Source: Rutpela maculata
Taxonomy: Eukaryota > Arthropoda > Insecta > Coleoptera > Cerambycidae
Reading direction: 5' to 3'
Length of the DNA: 64,000 bases
NCBI GenBank assembly: GCA_936432065.2
Contig: OW386285.2
Span: forward strand, 33,845,920-33,909,919
The notes beneath the pieces were generated by a model. The model saw only the letters and a program-made list of their open reading frames with translations, was not told the origin of the DNA and did no database searches. The position numbers were made by a program, and so were the translations under genes. Below are positions 36,163-46,930 of the stretch, piece by piece (positions within the stretch are counted from its first letter, which is position 1; each line of letters opens with the position of its first letter).

Positions 36163-39100
36163 TAGGCCAGTCAATAGAGACATGAAAACCATAAAATTTA
36201 ACATTAATTCTAACATTTTTGAAACTTTGTCGTGTGATGAAGTACCAATCGAAACGAAACTATAAAATTTTGCAACTCGATTCAAGGTCGGCAAGATTGT
36301 TAAAATCGCGAAAATTTAAATTAAGCAATAACTCGACGAAAAATAATTTAACATCGCTGCAAATTTGATATAATTTGTATTACAATATTCAAAATATGAT
36401 GTTAAATTTGCAGCAACTTATGACTTAGGCACACTAGTTAATTATCATTAATTAACATTTTTTCATCTAATTTTGCAAAAAAATATTAACATGCCTGCAA
36501 AACTACAGTGTACTTGCTAAAATCGCCTTACATGACAATGTAAATTTGCAACTCTATCCGATGACGGTACGGTGCATTTTCTATAATTTACGACTAACCC
36601 AATTGTTATTTACCTAAAAAGGATTCGAAAAAATTGTAACATGTTTAGATGTGGATTGCAAATGTTCGCATTCGTAACTAAAACATGCTCTTCGTTTTGC
36701 AGCAACCTCCGACGTCGGCACCTTGATAAAGTTTGCAATAAAAAGTTAGTTACCAAATTTCTACTATCAAAATAAAATTAACATCGCTGCAAATTTTACA
36801 TCGAACTCTGTAGCCGTTGTAGAAGGTTCATTACAATTTGCAACTCTTCATGTGAGTGGCATATTGTTGTAAACATTTTTTTATTCGTACATATCTACCA
36901 TTTTTCTAATGCTATAAAGATCTCGATAGAGAATCTTCAATAAAGGCTTAAGTAAACCATGAAAACAAAAGTTACTGCAAGTGTCAAAATAAGTTATTGA
37001 GTTAAAAATTCATGTGAATGTTAAAACAAAATCACGATCGAGAAACGTCAAACGAAAAATTCCAAAAATGTCAATTTTGATTCGTTCGTGTCAGGCCGAA
37101 TTTTCGAATTTCGGCACGCAATTTACGATGCGAATCAACTACAAGTCTTCCTCTTTCCGTCGCGACAGTACGGCCGTCGCGGTATCGTATTTTTTAAAAT
37201 ATGAGTATATTTAGATGTCGTGTTTTCGACCAAAATTTCCCTTCGGAAGACGCATCTGTGAAAACAGTTTTTCGCCCGTAACTCGGAATCCGTGAGAGAT
37301 AGCTCAAAAATAAAAACTCCCAAAGGAAAACCACATAATGTGAGGAACGTTTTGCCGCCATCGAAATTTCACTGTGACTCTCGGTTTGGGCCCGGCGGTC
37401 CTTTTAAGATGGCGGTGCAGTGCACTTTTTTTTATTAAAACGTCCGTAACTTCCACGCAAAAAACTGCAACCTAATGAAATTGTGTAGAACTGAATTATC
37501 TAAAAGTCTTTTTTTTTATTTTTGAGCTGCTCCAAAAATTACCAAGATACGTGCGGCCAAGTTGGATATCATTACCAGTTCGCCCGTAATAAGAATTTTA
37601 CGTTTTTATGACATCATCAGGACGTAGATTTATTTCTGATTCACTCGAATTTTGTTTTTCTTCAATAGTAACACCTACGTGTAAAATATGAAGTCAGGAT
37701 CTGTATCTGTTTGTGCGTTGTAAGAATTTTTCATTTTTGTGACGTAACTCTATTTTCCATTCACTCGGATTCCGTTTTTTTTAAATACTACCACTAACCG
37801 CACGTGCCAAATATGAAGTTATAATCTCTATCCGTTAGTGCGTTGTAAGAATTTTTCATTTTTGTGACGTCATGTGACGCAAATCGTATTATTAATTCAA
37901 TCGTATTCCGTCCGTCTAAAATATCTCCACCTACGTTTCAAATTTCAAATCGATATCTCCAACCGTTCCCGAGTTATAAGCGAAATCGCTGGAGGACTCT
38001 GCCACTTTAAGAAATATCGCACTGTACAATGTACATCACACTTGCTTGTAGGGTACAAAATGATTCTCTTCTACATTTTAAAAATCAGCATCAAATCTTG
38101 CAAATATAATTTTGGCATTTGGGAGAAACCGAAATTTTGTCATTATATATCAGCGAAACCGTTATCATTATATAGTTATTTTTCCAATTTTACTAGAACT
38201 AACATGTATCTAGATATTCGCAAAAGATGAGAAAAAAACACGTTTCTTTGGAAAACGTAAATTTCCACTTGTATCGCTCCTAGCGTCCTTATTTTTTGTC
38301 GTAGGGCAAAAAATCAAAAAGAGAGTTTGTGGCTTATTAAATTCTCTACAAATTCGTCAGGGCAAAGTTTTTTGACCTAGGAGTCACCCTTTAAGAGTTA
38401 TGGAGGTTTAAAGAGAAAAATTCGACATTTTTTACGGATTTCAAAAAAAGTCTCCACTTTGGTCGCACGTATCTTGGTAATTTTTGGAGCAGCTCAAAAA
38501 TTAAAAAAAAAACTTTTAGATAATTCAGTTGTACACAATTTCGTTAGGTTGCCGTTTTTTGCGTGGGAGCCACTGTTTAGAAGTTACGGACGTTTTATTA
38601 AAAAAAAGTGCATTGCACCGCCATCTTAAAAGGACCGCCGGGCCCAAACCGAGAGTCACAGTGAAATTTCGAAGGCCGCAAAACGTTCCTCACATTATGT
38701 GGTTTTCCTTTGGGAGTTTTTATTTTTGAGCTATCTCTCACGGATTCCGAGTTACGGGCGAAAAACTGTTTTCACAGATGCGTCTTCCGAAGGGAAATTT
38801 TGGTCGAAAACACGACATCTAAATATACTCATATTTTAAAAAATACGATACCGCGACGGCCGTACTGTCGCGACGAAAAGAGGAAGACTTGTAGTTGATC
38901 CGCATCGTAAATTGCGTGCCGAAATTCGAAAATTCGGCCCGACACGAACGAATCAAAATTGACATTTTTGGAATGTTTCGTTTGACGTTTCGTGATTTTG
39001 TTTTAACATTCACATGAATTTTTAACTCAATAACTTATTTTCGTTCAAAATTAAATTGACACTTGCAGTAACTTTTGTTTTCATGGCTTACTTAGGTCTT

Positions 39101-39870
39101 TATTGAAGATTCTCTATCGAGATCTTTATAGCGTTAGAAAAATGGTAGATATATACGAATAAAAAAATGTTTACAACAATATGGTCCCACATGAAGAGTT
39201 GCAAATTGTAATGAACCTTCTACAACGGCTACAGAGTTCGATGTAAAATTTGCAGCGATGTTAATTTTATTTTGATAGTAGAAATTTGGTAACTAACTTT
39301 TTATTGCAAACTTTATCAAGGTGCCGACGTCGGAGGTTGCTGCAAAACGAAGAGCATGTTTTAGTTACGAATGCGAACATTTGCAATCCACATCTAAACA
39401 TGTTACAATTTTTTCGAATCCTTTTTAGGTAAATAACAATTGGCTTAGTCGTAAATTATAAAAAATGCACCGTGCCGTCATCGGATAGATTTGCAAATTT
39501 ACATTGTCATGTAAGGCGATTTTAGCAAGTACACTGTAGTTTTGCAGTCATGTTAATATTTTTCTTGCAAAATTAGATGAAAAAATGTTAATTAATGATA
39601 ATTAACTAGTGTGCCTAAGTCATAAGTTGCTGCAAATTTAACATCATATTTTGAATATTGTAATACAAATTCTATCAAATTTGCAGCGATGTTAAATTAT
39701 TTTTCGTCGAGCTATTGCTTAATTTAAATTTTCGCGATTTTAACAATCTTGCCGACCTTGAATCGAGTTGCAAAATTTTATAGTTTCGTTTCGATTGGTA
39801 CTTCATCACACGACAAAGTTTCAGAAATGTTAGAATTAATGTTAATTAATTTTCTCTATTGATTGGCCTA
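36163..39870. mobile_element. 3.7-kb palindromic foldback element
   Basis: Ends TAGGCCAGTCAATAGAGA at 36163 and the inverted TAGGCCAATCAATAGAGA ending 39870. TTG precedes (36160-36162) and follows (39871-39873). A 3-bp duplication puts the split RT frame back in register: VYIN before the insertion and DKMSES after it. Arms of about 1.4 kb (36163 to ~37566 and ~38453 to 39870) are nearly identical; the spacer is ~890 bp. The pairs of mirror-image frames at 37014/38819, 37135/38710 and similar are arm shadows. No transposase. Motifs like AACATCGCTGCAAATTT recur in the arms. Confidence 0.92.
37584..37985. repeat. ~126-bp tandem repeat in palindrome spacer
   Basis: Three units marked by GTAAGAATTTTTCATTTTTG at about 37720 and 37847 and a variant near 37588, each followed by TGACGT or TGACAT and CATTCACTCGRATT-like text. 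Read on the minus strand, each unit carries a version of the ACGG..GAGAT..TGAAATTTG core; the sequence ending at 37985 is the best match to the core of the family-1 elements. The 118-codon frame 37874-38230 has no recognisable domain. Confidence 0.75.
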
Positions 39871-40046
39871 TTGATATAAACTCTTTGTGTACGCCCAGTT
39901 AAATAGGATTTAAAAAGTTCAATGGACGGTTCCGAAAAATTATAGTAATTTAATTTAGAAAGAATTACATTATGGTTGATAGTGTCGAAGGCTTTCGAGT
40001 AAACCAATAATATAAGGGCTGAGACTTCACCGTCATCCCACCCGCC
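39871..40046 (-). pseudogene. Minus-strand LINE, RT N-terminal piece
   Basis: Reads GEVSALILLVYSKAFDTINH (RT A block; the catalytic Asp of the usual LDYSKAFD is Val here), then KLNYYNFSEPSIELFKSYLT and GRTQRVYIN, and joins the B block at 36152 across the palindrome. The LINE starts at about 40046, directly against the resumed family-1 element, so it is 5'-truncated. Confidence 0.85.
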
Positions 40047-40126
40047 ATAAAACGTTGAGATTTTAAGTTTCAGCAAAAAAATCCTGTCTGTCGTTTTGTC
40101 GCTTTGTCTGTCTGTCGTTTTTATTA
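40047..40126 (+). mobile_element. Family-1 GTCY element, copy E, right piece
   Basis: CATAAAACGTTGAGATTTTA, then AGTTTCAGCAAAAAAAT and a TCTG run: the part of family 1 that should follow the left piece ending 34843. It breaks off at about 40126, where another element begins. Confidence 0.8.
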
Positions 40127-40127
40127 T

Positions 40128-40449
40128 GCTCTTCGCAAAAACGAAGAGTATATTTTATTTGATCGGCACATTTCTAAATCAGTAAATATCGCTCGTAGAG
40201 AAGAAATTTTCATATCATTATGTTAGTGAACGAATTCTGAACAACTTTCAAAATGTCCGTCTGTCCGTCCGTCCGGTCTTCACGTTTCTTGTAAGCACGA
40301 TAACTTAAGAAAGAAAAGTCCGATTGTATTGAAATTTAGAAAGTAAGTTAGCGTTAGCTATAGGAAGAAACCTATTGTTTTTGAAAAAAATCAATCAGTA
40401 AATAAAAAAGTTATCAATCATTTAACTTTAAAAAAATATATTTTCTTAA
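40128..40449 (+). mobile_element. GTCY-type element, family 2
   Basis: Begins with a hairpin GCTCTTCGCAAAAACGAAGA, then a GTCC-type run (TGTCCGTCTGTCCGTCCGTC), then TAACTTAAGAAAGAAAAGTC and ATTGTATTGAAATTTAGAAA. The order (5' hairpin, short GTCY run, then a TTGAAATTT core) parallels family 1, but the sequence differs. It lies between copy E and copy F; the 3' end is not defined. Confidence 0.6.
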
Positions 40450-40451
40450 TT

Positions 40452-41243
40452 ACTTCCGCGTCCAGTGGAAGTATAGTAACGACAAAAAAATTTTAAAAAA
40501 TTTTTATTGTCCAAGTAGGCTTAAAATGTCATGAAACGTCGAGATTTTAAGTTTGAGCGAAAAAAAAATTTCTGTCTGTCTGTCGGTCTGCCTGTCGGTC
40601 TGTCTGTTGGTCTGTCTGTCGGTCTGTCTGTCGGTCTGTCTGTCGGTCTGTCTGTCGGTTTGTCTGTCTGTCGGTCTGTCGGTCTGTCTGTAACTTTTTT
40701 TTGTGCGCACGTTTACTCTGGAACCGTTTAAGATATTGACTTGAAATTTGGTACACATATGTACTTTAACGAGATCTAGAACTAGATTATTTTTATCTTG
40801 TTCCGTCGAAGGGTTGGGGGGTAAATTGGGGTAAATTTGGGGTAAATAGGTCAATCAAGCAGGGAAGAGTCCATAAAATTGGTATTTAGTATATACAAGA
40901 GAAGCTAAGGTCTCAAAAAAATTTTTGGCATTAGCCACCCCCATTACCACCCCCACCCCCTTATTAAAGGGAATGAAAAAAAATTGTGATTTAGCGTACC
41001 TATGTACGGGAGCCAGAAACCTCAAAATATTTTTTTACTTCATCCACCCCCCACTGCCATCCCCCTATCACCACCCCCCCACACCACTACCGATGTGGGG
41101 TATCGTTTTATGGGTTTTTGGGGTAGAGGATTTCAAATATTATATTATTAAAGTTCCATAAACAAATATTTTCACATACAAAGTTTTTTTCGTTGTGAGT
41201 GACTTGGATGTGGAAGTAGTGATTCCTTGGGCAGCGGTTTTTT
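40452..41243 (+). mobile_element. Family-1 GTCY element, copy F, full length
   Basis: Best complete copy, 792 bp. In order: hairpin ACTTCCGCGTCCAGTGGAAG, CATGAAACGTCGAGATTTTA, a TCTG/TCGG microsatellite at 40571-40692, core GGAACCGTTTAAGATATTGA then TTGAAATTTGGTACACATAT, repeated GGGGTAAAT, a C-rich tract, TTTTTGGGGTAGAGGATTTC, GATGTGGAAGT (inverted copy of the 5' end) and CCTTGGGCAGCGGTTTTTTT. T flanks both ends, as in Helentron-type insertion between two T. No protein is encoded; the frames of QTDR repeats are translated microsatellite. Confidence 0.9.
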
Positions 41244-42087
41244 TGTTATTTATACTTAAATAGAAATCTTGCGAAATTTTATTCTCTATAATTTTTTTTG
41301 TTTATACATTTTACTAATATATATTACTAATATATATTTCATAATATATTTAATTCGCTGAAACATAATACTGGAATGATATATACCACAGACATTCAAT
41401 TATCCTAATGATCTGTGCTGGTCCAATGGCTAAAGCTTTGTCTGGCCATCACATACACGGCGCCGGTGTGGTGCAGCATACCGACCACGACAATGAGAAA
41501 ACTCGAAGTTCTCGAACATAAAGAGTGACCACAAAAAAGGACTAAAATTCGCCTGTTTTTGCATAGTAGATAGCGGGCCAAGGGAAAGAGCAAAATAAAT
41601 CCTATAGGGCTCAAATTAAACTTTGGGAAATTTTAAGGTGAGCATATTTTTTACTTTTTTGAAAAAATCCAAAAATCTCCCCTATTTAAGGGCAGAGAAT
41701 ATTTAAAAAAGGCAGTATATAATGAATATTTTAAAAAATAAAACAACTGTTAATGCGATCCTTTTCGAAATCTGACGCCCCCTACCATACCAGGCGTTGT
41801 CTGTCTTTCGGCAACCTCTCTAGCCTCACTTTCCTCTACGACAACTTCTACTTTCCCCACCTTTAATCTTCACCAAAACCTACAACCAACCCCTCTCTAT
41901 TCCCTCTATTTGTTTTTACCTTTTTTGTTCCTTGTCCATTTTTGTAACGAAATATAATTTTTAATTAATAGCTATTTATGTAACCAGTTACGAAAGATCT
42001 CATTTTGTGTAATGAGTGGATGTTTGCGGGATGAGCGAAGCGAGAGTAGATCTGTTATTTGTAGAATATCAAAAAACTAGAACTTGA
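41244..42087. other. No feature recognised
   Basis: 41400-41640 and 41780-41940 are somewhat less AT-rich. The minus-strand frame 41405-41614 has no motif I know. Confidence 0.45.
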
Positions 42088-42345
42088 CTTATCAGAAAGA
42101 TTAGGACTAAACATTGGAAAGGCAACTGTTGCAGTGAATGAAGATAATTTATTGCTATTTATTGTAACGGTCAACTTTTTTAGTAATCGTAAAACTCCAT
42201 TAAAATCTGTTAAATTACATTAGAACTTATTAAAACTTATCAGAAAAATTAGGACTAAATATTGGAAATGCAACTGTTGTAGTGCATGAAGATAATTTAT
42301 TGCTATTTATTGTAACGGTCAACAAAATCTGTTAAATTACATTAT
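42088..42345. repeat. ~149-bp tandem duplication
   Basis: CTTATCAGAAAGATTAGGAC (about 42088) and CTTATCAGAAAAATTAGGAC (about 42237) each start a block ending TTTATTGTAACGGTCAAC; AAAATCTGTTAAATTACATT follows in both. Confidence 0.85.
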
Positions 42346-42403
42346 TTTATATCTTTACTACTAAAATTACCTATTTTGTTATTTTTATTAAAAAAGATTT
42401 AAA

Positions 42404-42413
42404 GCCGGCCCTG
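42404..42413. repeat. hAT-type terminus, solitary
   Basis: GCCGGCCCTG, complement of CAGGGCCGGC, a terminus typical of hAT MITEs; the element would extend left. No partner end located. Confidence 0.35.
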
Positions 42414-43818
42414 TCTGATCTTGTGTCGCGTATGAAGCGACCTTCGAAACATTCTAGATTCGCGCGGTAAATAACGAGTTAGCCTTCTAGAAACGCGGGA
42501 AATGTGTCGGTGATGAAGGATTTTCTCCAGTAGGTAAGTACGAATATGACATAATGCCCGTTGCCATGCCCCCCCCTCCCCGAAAATAATTCATTAAAGC
42601 GTGCAGATAAAACCACAAATTGAGGTCCTAGATGGACACTTTCCATATCGGCGGTGAGCCGGGAGGTCGTCAAAATTATGGCTGGAATTTGAGCCATTTA
42701 ATTGTTTAGTTAGTTTTGAGATTTAACTTCTTCGGTGAATTGTACCGCGTTGTTGAGAAATTAACATTTAAAGTTGTTTAGTATAAATATCCTGAATTAA
42801 AGAAACATTTGATAAGTGATTCTAGCTGCTTGAAGTGCTGTTACTTTTAAATTCAGTATTCTATATGGTATATTTATGCAGCTCTAGAGCCTACAGCTGG
42901 TACCAATCTATAATTTGAGCTTGTACCTCCTAGCAGTTCCTCCGTCCCATTTGCGATTGTTTAAGTACTTTATATTCCTATTTTGTGTATCGGCCACTGG
43001 TATATCTTTTGGCAGAATTACATTAACTTTCCTGTAGTTCAACCTTCAGTGCTTTGTGCGACATTTCGTTGTTCTCGCGAGTGCTATTCCCGTTTCGTAA
43101 AGATTATTAATAAAATTTCTTATTTAATAGTTGTAAATGATTTTACGTTATAGTATTATAGTACCTTACCTTTATAGTATTATAGTACCCATTTTGTATG
43201 TACCTTGTAGCCTTAAATATTACCATGTATTTCATTTCCATTTCATTCATTTCATTTATGTATTTATTTACGTTTAATGATTTGTTTATGATATAGTATA
43301 TAAAAATGTCTTTATTTGTAAAATGTCCTTTAATCAATTCATTTAGTAATAACTATGTTGACCAACGAAACAACTAATCACTAAATAATTTAGTTATTTA
43401 TCTTTTTGCAATATTTACAGTAATTTTTGTGTCTTGTGGCCTTCTGCTAATAATTATGGATTTATTTTTTGTTTTAAAAAATAAATACCTATTATTTTTG
43501 CTTACATCATTTTTTAAAAATTATTATGTTATCGTATATATCTTAAATATGTCTGCCTCTCTGTATATTTTTCATTCTGTTTGATTGTTGTAAATGTAAT
43601 CCAAGCACAAATTTTATTTGCCTACCCCTGATTTGTCAATTGTTCCACCATATCTTTTATTTTTACAATAAATTTTGTTATTGTTAAGTAGTTATTTTTT
43701 TTTCATGAGTCCCTTAGTTTATTTACGAATTTTAGTTTATTATATCCCGGATGGGATTTATTCTTTTTGAAGTAATAAGCTAGGTTTTTGATCTAAATTA
43801 ATAGATTCTCTTTTGCTT
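42414..43818. other. No supported gene
   Basis: The minus-strand frame 42479-42697 lies in a GC-richer patch (42415-42700) that could be an unrecognised host exon; CAG|TAGGTAAGTACG at 42530 resembles a splice donor on the plus strand. 43150-43190 has a duplicated TATAGTATTATAGTACC, and 43220-43260 a loose CATTT repeat. Confidence 0.35.
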
Positions 43819-45443
43819 GTAGGCGAGCGGTGCACCGCTAAAAAGATGAATAAAAAAGTCGCAGAACCTCCCAAATAAAATTGAGGGATTAAAACCAATT
43901 GAAATCAATTAGTTACGTTTAAGGGAACAAAAAACCTAAATAACATTTTTTTGTCCGAGTGGCAGGTAATTTGTTATTAACAATGAAATTGCAAAGTAAA
44001 AAATCCATTTAGAAATACATTTTCTAAGTTAATTGGGCAGAAATAATCACTTTTTGTCTCTTGTAATGTTTTCGAAAAATGCACTATTTTTGAGTTATAG
44101 GCGAGTTAAGGTCCGAAAATGGCCAAAAGTCGACAACTTCAAAAACTGATATCTCGGCTTCTACTGAACGTTTTTTATTGTTTTGGGTCGCAAAATGATC
44201 GTTAATACTTATAATTAAACATACTATTTTTTCTAATAAAGCAACTTTCCATTTTCATCCTGAAATTTATTATAGAATTATCGCTATTTTTTCTTGCTTG
44301 CGCAGAATAGGTGAAATACACAGGTGGCGAAGAACTGATCTGCTAATTTTTGCAAATGACTTTAAATTAAATATTTTATTTAAACAATACAGATTTGACG
44401 ATATATAAATATAAAATGTTAATGTAAGACCCTATTTTATAGGAATAAAATAATAAGTAATTAATTTAATCATCAATTATACTTTCGTCGAATATTTCAG
44501 TGTCACAATGTATTATTTCTGGGTTTTTACATTTAACTGAACAACTGCTTCACTTGTTCAAACAAATTAAAACAAATGAGTAACGTGGGATGCGTGCGTG
44601 ATTTGAATTACGTTCGAATAATTCAATTAGAAAAAAATATATTTTACATTAATTCTTAATTTTGAAATGATTAATTATTTAATTCTTACATTTTTTATAT
44701 ATGAATATATGAATACATAGAAAATAAACTCATTGAAATATAAATAATTTAGGTGCCTATTTAACAATAAATATACGCGTATCTGTCTTAGATTAAGCAG
44801 CTTTGAGAAAAGTAGAAAAAGAATGAAAATTTTTAACTTCAACACGTATAATCTGTTAAACTATCGCTTTTTATGAACATCTCATTAAAAATGTTTTAAT
44901 ATATCAAAAAAGAAATTAGCAGATCAGTTCTTCGCCACCGTGTATTTCACCTATTCTGCACAAGAAAAAATAGCGATACTTCGATGATAAATTTCAGGAT
45001 GAAAATGAAAAGTTGCTTTATTAGAAAAAATAGTATGTTTAAATATACCTACTAACGATCATTTTGCGACCCAAAACATTAAAAAAAAGTTCAGTAGAAG
45101 CCGAGATATGAATTTTTGAAGTTGTCGACTTTTGGCCATTTTCGGACCTTAAATCGCCTATAACTCAAAAACAGTGCATTTTTCGAAAACTTTACAAGAG
45201 ACAAAAAGTATTTATTTTTCCCCAATTAGAAAATGGGTTTTCAAATGGATTTTTTACATTTTTTTTTTACTTTGCAATTTCATTGTTAATAACAAATTAC
45301 CTGCCACTCGGACAAAAAAATGTTATTTAGGATTTTTGTTCCCTAAAACGTAACCTATCGATTCCAATTGGTTTCAATCTGGCAACTTTATTTGGGAGGT
45401 TCTGCGACTTTTTTATTCATCTTTAGAGTGCACCGCTCGCCTA
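43819..45443. mobile_element. Foldback element, 1.6 kb
   Basis: TAGGCGAGCGGTGCACC at 43819 faces the same sequence inverted at 45443. Arms of about 530 bp (to ~44350 and from ~44911) carry AGATGAATAAAAAAGTCGCA, GAACCTCCCAAATAAA, TGTCCGAGTGGCAGGTAATT, TTTTGAGTTATAGGCGA, AAAATGGCCAAAAGTCGACA and AAGAACTGATCTGCTAATTT. The spacer (~560 bp) is AT-rich and non-coding. TTG on the left and TTA on the right could be a decayed 3-bp duplication. Confidence 0.85.
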
Positions 45444-46507
45444 TTATTTTTACCTTTAAATGTAGTTTTTTATAAAATAGCTGGGCTGGGCTATTTCTCT
45501 CTTTTTGAGAACTTTTATAAAGAAATTCGCTTTTAAGAAATATCCACGTAATATCATTGTTTCAGCAAATTATCTTGATTTTTTTTTAAATTTTCTATAA
45601 AATAATATATTTTCGTTATCCACTCAGTAGCGGCATACGTACCTCCTTACATTGCCTTGAGAAGTATCTGCTAAGTATTTGCTCTATTTTAACTGTATTT
45701 TACAAGCTCCCGGTGAAATTTAGTAGGCATGTCAAGTAAAACAAATACATGCACCGTAACGCATTCTATTCCACGTATCTGCAGAATTGCAAACCAGGAA
45801 TACTGAACGAACCTCTTGTCTTCACTCCACAGGCACTTTCAACCACTAAGCACGTGGTAAGATTCCCGAATAAGGTAAATATTTGGTGATATAAGGCTTC
45901 CAGTAAATAGATTTTGTACAAACATTAACACATTCCTGCAGTAAGTTAGCTACTTAGTTTCAGAGATGTTAAATATAATAAAATTATGTGCTTTAATATC
46001 TGACGCAGCTAGCGCATAGCTATGTTCTACGAGAGAGTTTCTAGTCCAATAACGTTTCCTGTTTGCTTTACAATACAAGTTATTTTAGTCAAGTATTGTA
46101 AAAAAATGTTAGTAAATTTAAAATATACAGAATAAATATTTTACAAATTTAAATGTTTCAGTGATTGAAATGTATGCATAATGCTTCTTTTAGTATGTTA
46201 ACTAGAGATTTTAATTTAGAAAGATTGTTTTTATATGGATTTAATTTCGTCCCTTTTTGATAACTTAATAGTAAATATATCAATGATACGTTTCTATATT
46301 AAGCAAGGACTTGTCATTTTATAGGGGGTGGATGCTACTCCTTTTCAAGTTGTAACACCCAAAAAAGAACCATTGGATTTGAGAGACAAGCAAATTTTGA
46401 TAAAATTGTTTTACAAAATTTTTCATATAAATTTCATTCAAGTTATACTGATGTGAAAGTTGCTATTTCAGCTTGAAAAAAACAGGAATCTCAAAACATT
46501 TTTTTTT
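45444..46507. other. No feature recognised
   Basis: AT-rich non-coding sequence without repeats that I could match inside the window. Confidence 0.5.
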
Positions 46508-46898
46508 GGGCGAGTGTAGATGCGTCTTCATTGTGTATGTATCCTCGATACTCCAGTGAGGCAACGTGCAGCGCGGTCAGTACTTGGATGGGTGACCCAT
46601 TTTGGGAAACACAGCGATCTCGTCCCACCTTCTAGCTGCTTGTATCAGTGTATACGCGGAAGCTATGTAATCTCAAGACGAGGATTGCGTAGTGGATATA
46701 CCATCCTTCGGAGGGGATGTAAAGCAGGCGATCCCTTGTCTATTAAATGTTAGGCAAGTAAAAGATCCCTACTCTTCTTACGAGAAGAGGTTTGGCAAAA
46801 TTTCCAGGTTGGGGGGGTAGCTCGTCTCCTGGCGTCGGTGACAGGCCCTGGTAGCGGAAATATGCCGACGTTAAATAAATAGATAAAAAAAAAATCAA
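46508..46898 (+). mobile_element. 5S-rRNA-derived SINE with A-rich tail
   Basis: GGGCGAGTGTAGATGCGTCT opens it. 46555-46632 is a diverged 3' half of 5S rRNA: GAGGCAACGTGCAGCGCGGT, CAGTACTTGGATGGGTGACC and TGGGAAACACAGCG follow each other as in 5S, so the A-box/intermediate/C-box polymerase III promoter region is still recognisable. A GC-rich body follows (GGTTTGGCAAAATTTCC, GGCGTCGGTGACAGGCCCTG, AAATATGCCGACGTTAAATA), then TAAATAAATAG and an A run. Head from 5S, unrelated body and A-tail is the SINE3 plan. It is not a functional 5S gene because the 5' half of 5S is not present. The frame 46520-46753 is a shadow. Confidence 0.75.
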
Positions 46899-46930
46899 AA
46901 CAATTTTCGTCGAATAACTAGTAAGTCAGT

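Noticed and set aside
37014..39013. Pairs of similar 60-66 codon frames on opposite strands
   Set aside because: They are mirror images created by the two arms of the 3.7 kb palindrome, not paralogous genes.
40504..40854. Frames with QTDRQTDR repeats here and at 61069-61279
   Set aside because: They are translations of the GTCY microsatellite in family-1 elements, readable on either strand.
42479..42697. Minus-strand 72-codon frame as a gene
   Set aside because: Slightly GC-richer than its surroundings but without motif, homologue that I recognise, or supporting splice sites on that strand.
46555..46632. Functional 5S rRNA gene
   Set aside because: Only the 3' half of 5S is recognisable, with substitutions and an unrelated 5' flank; it is a SINE head.
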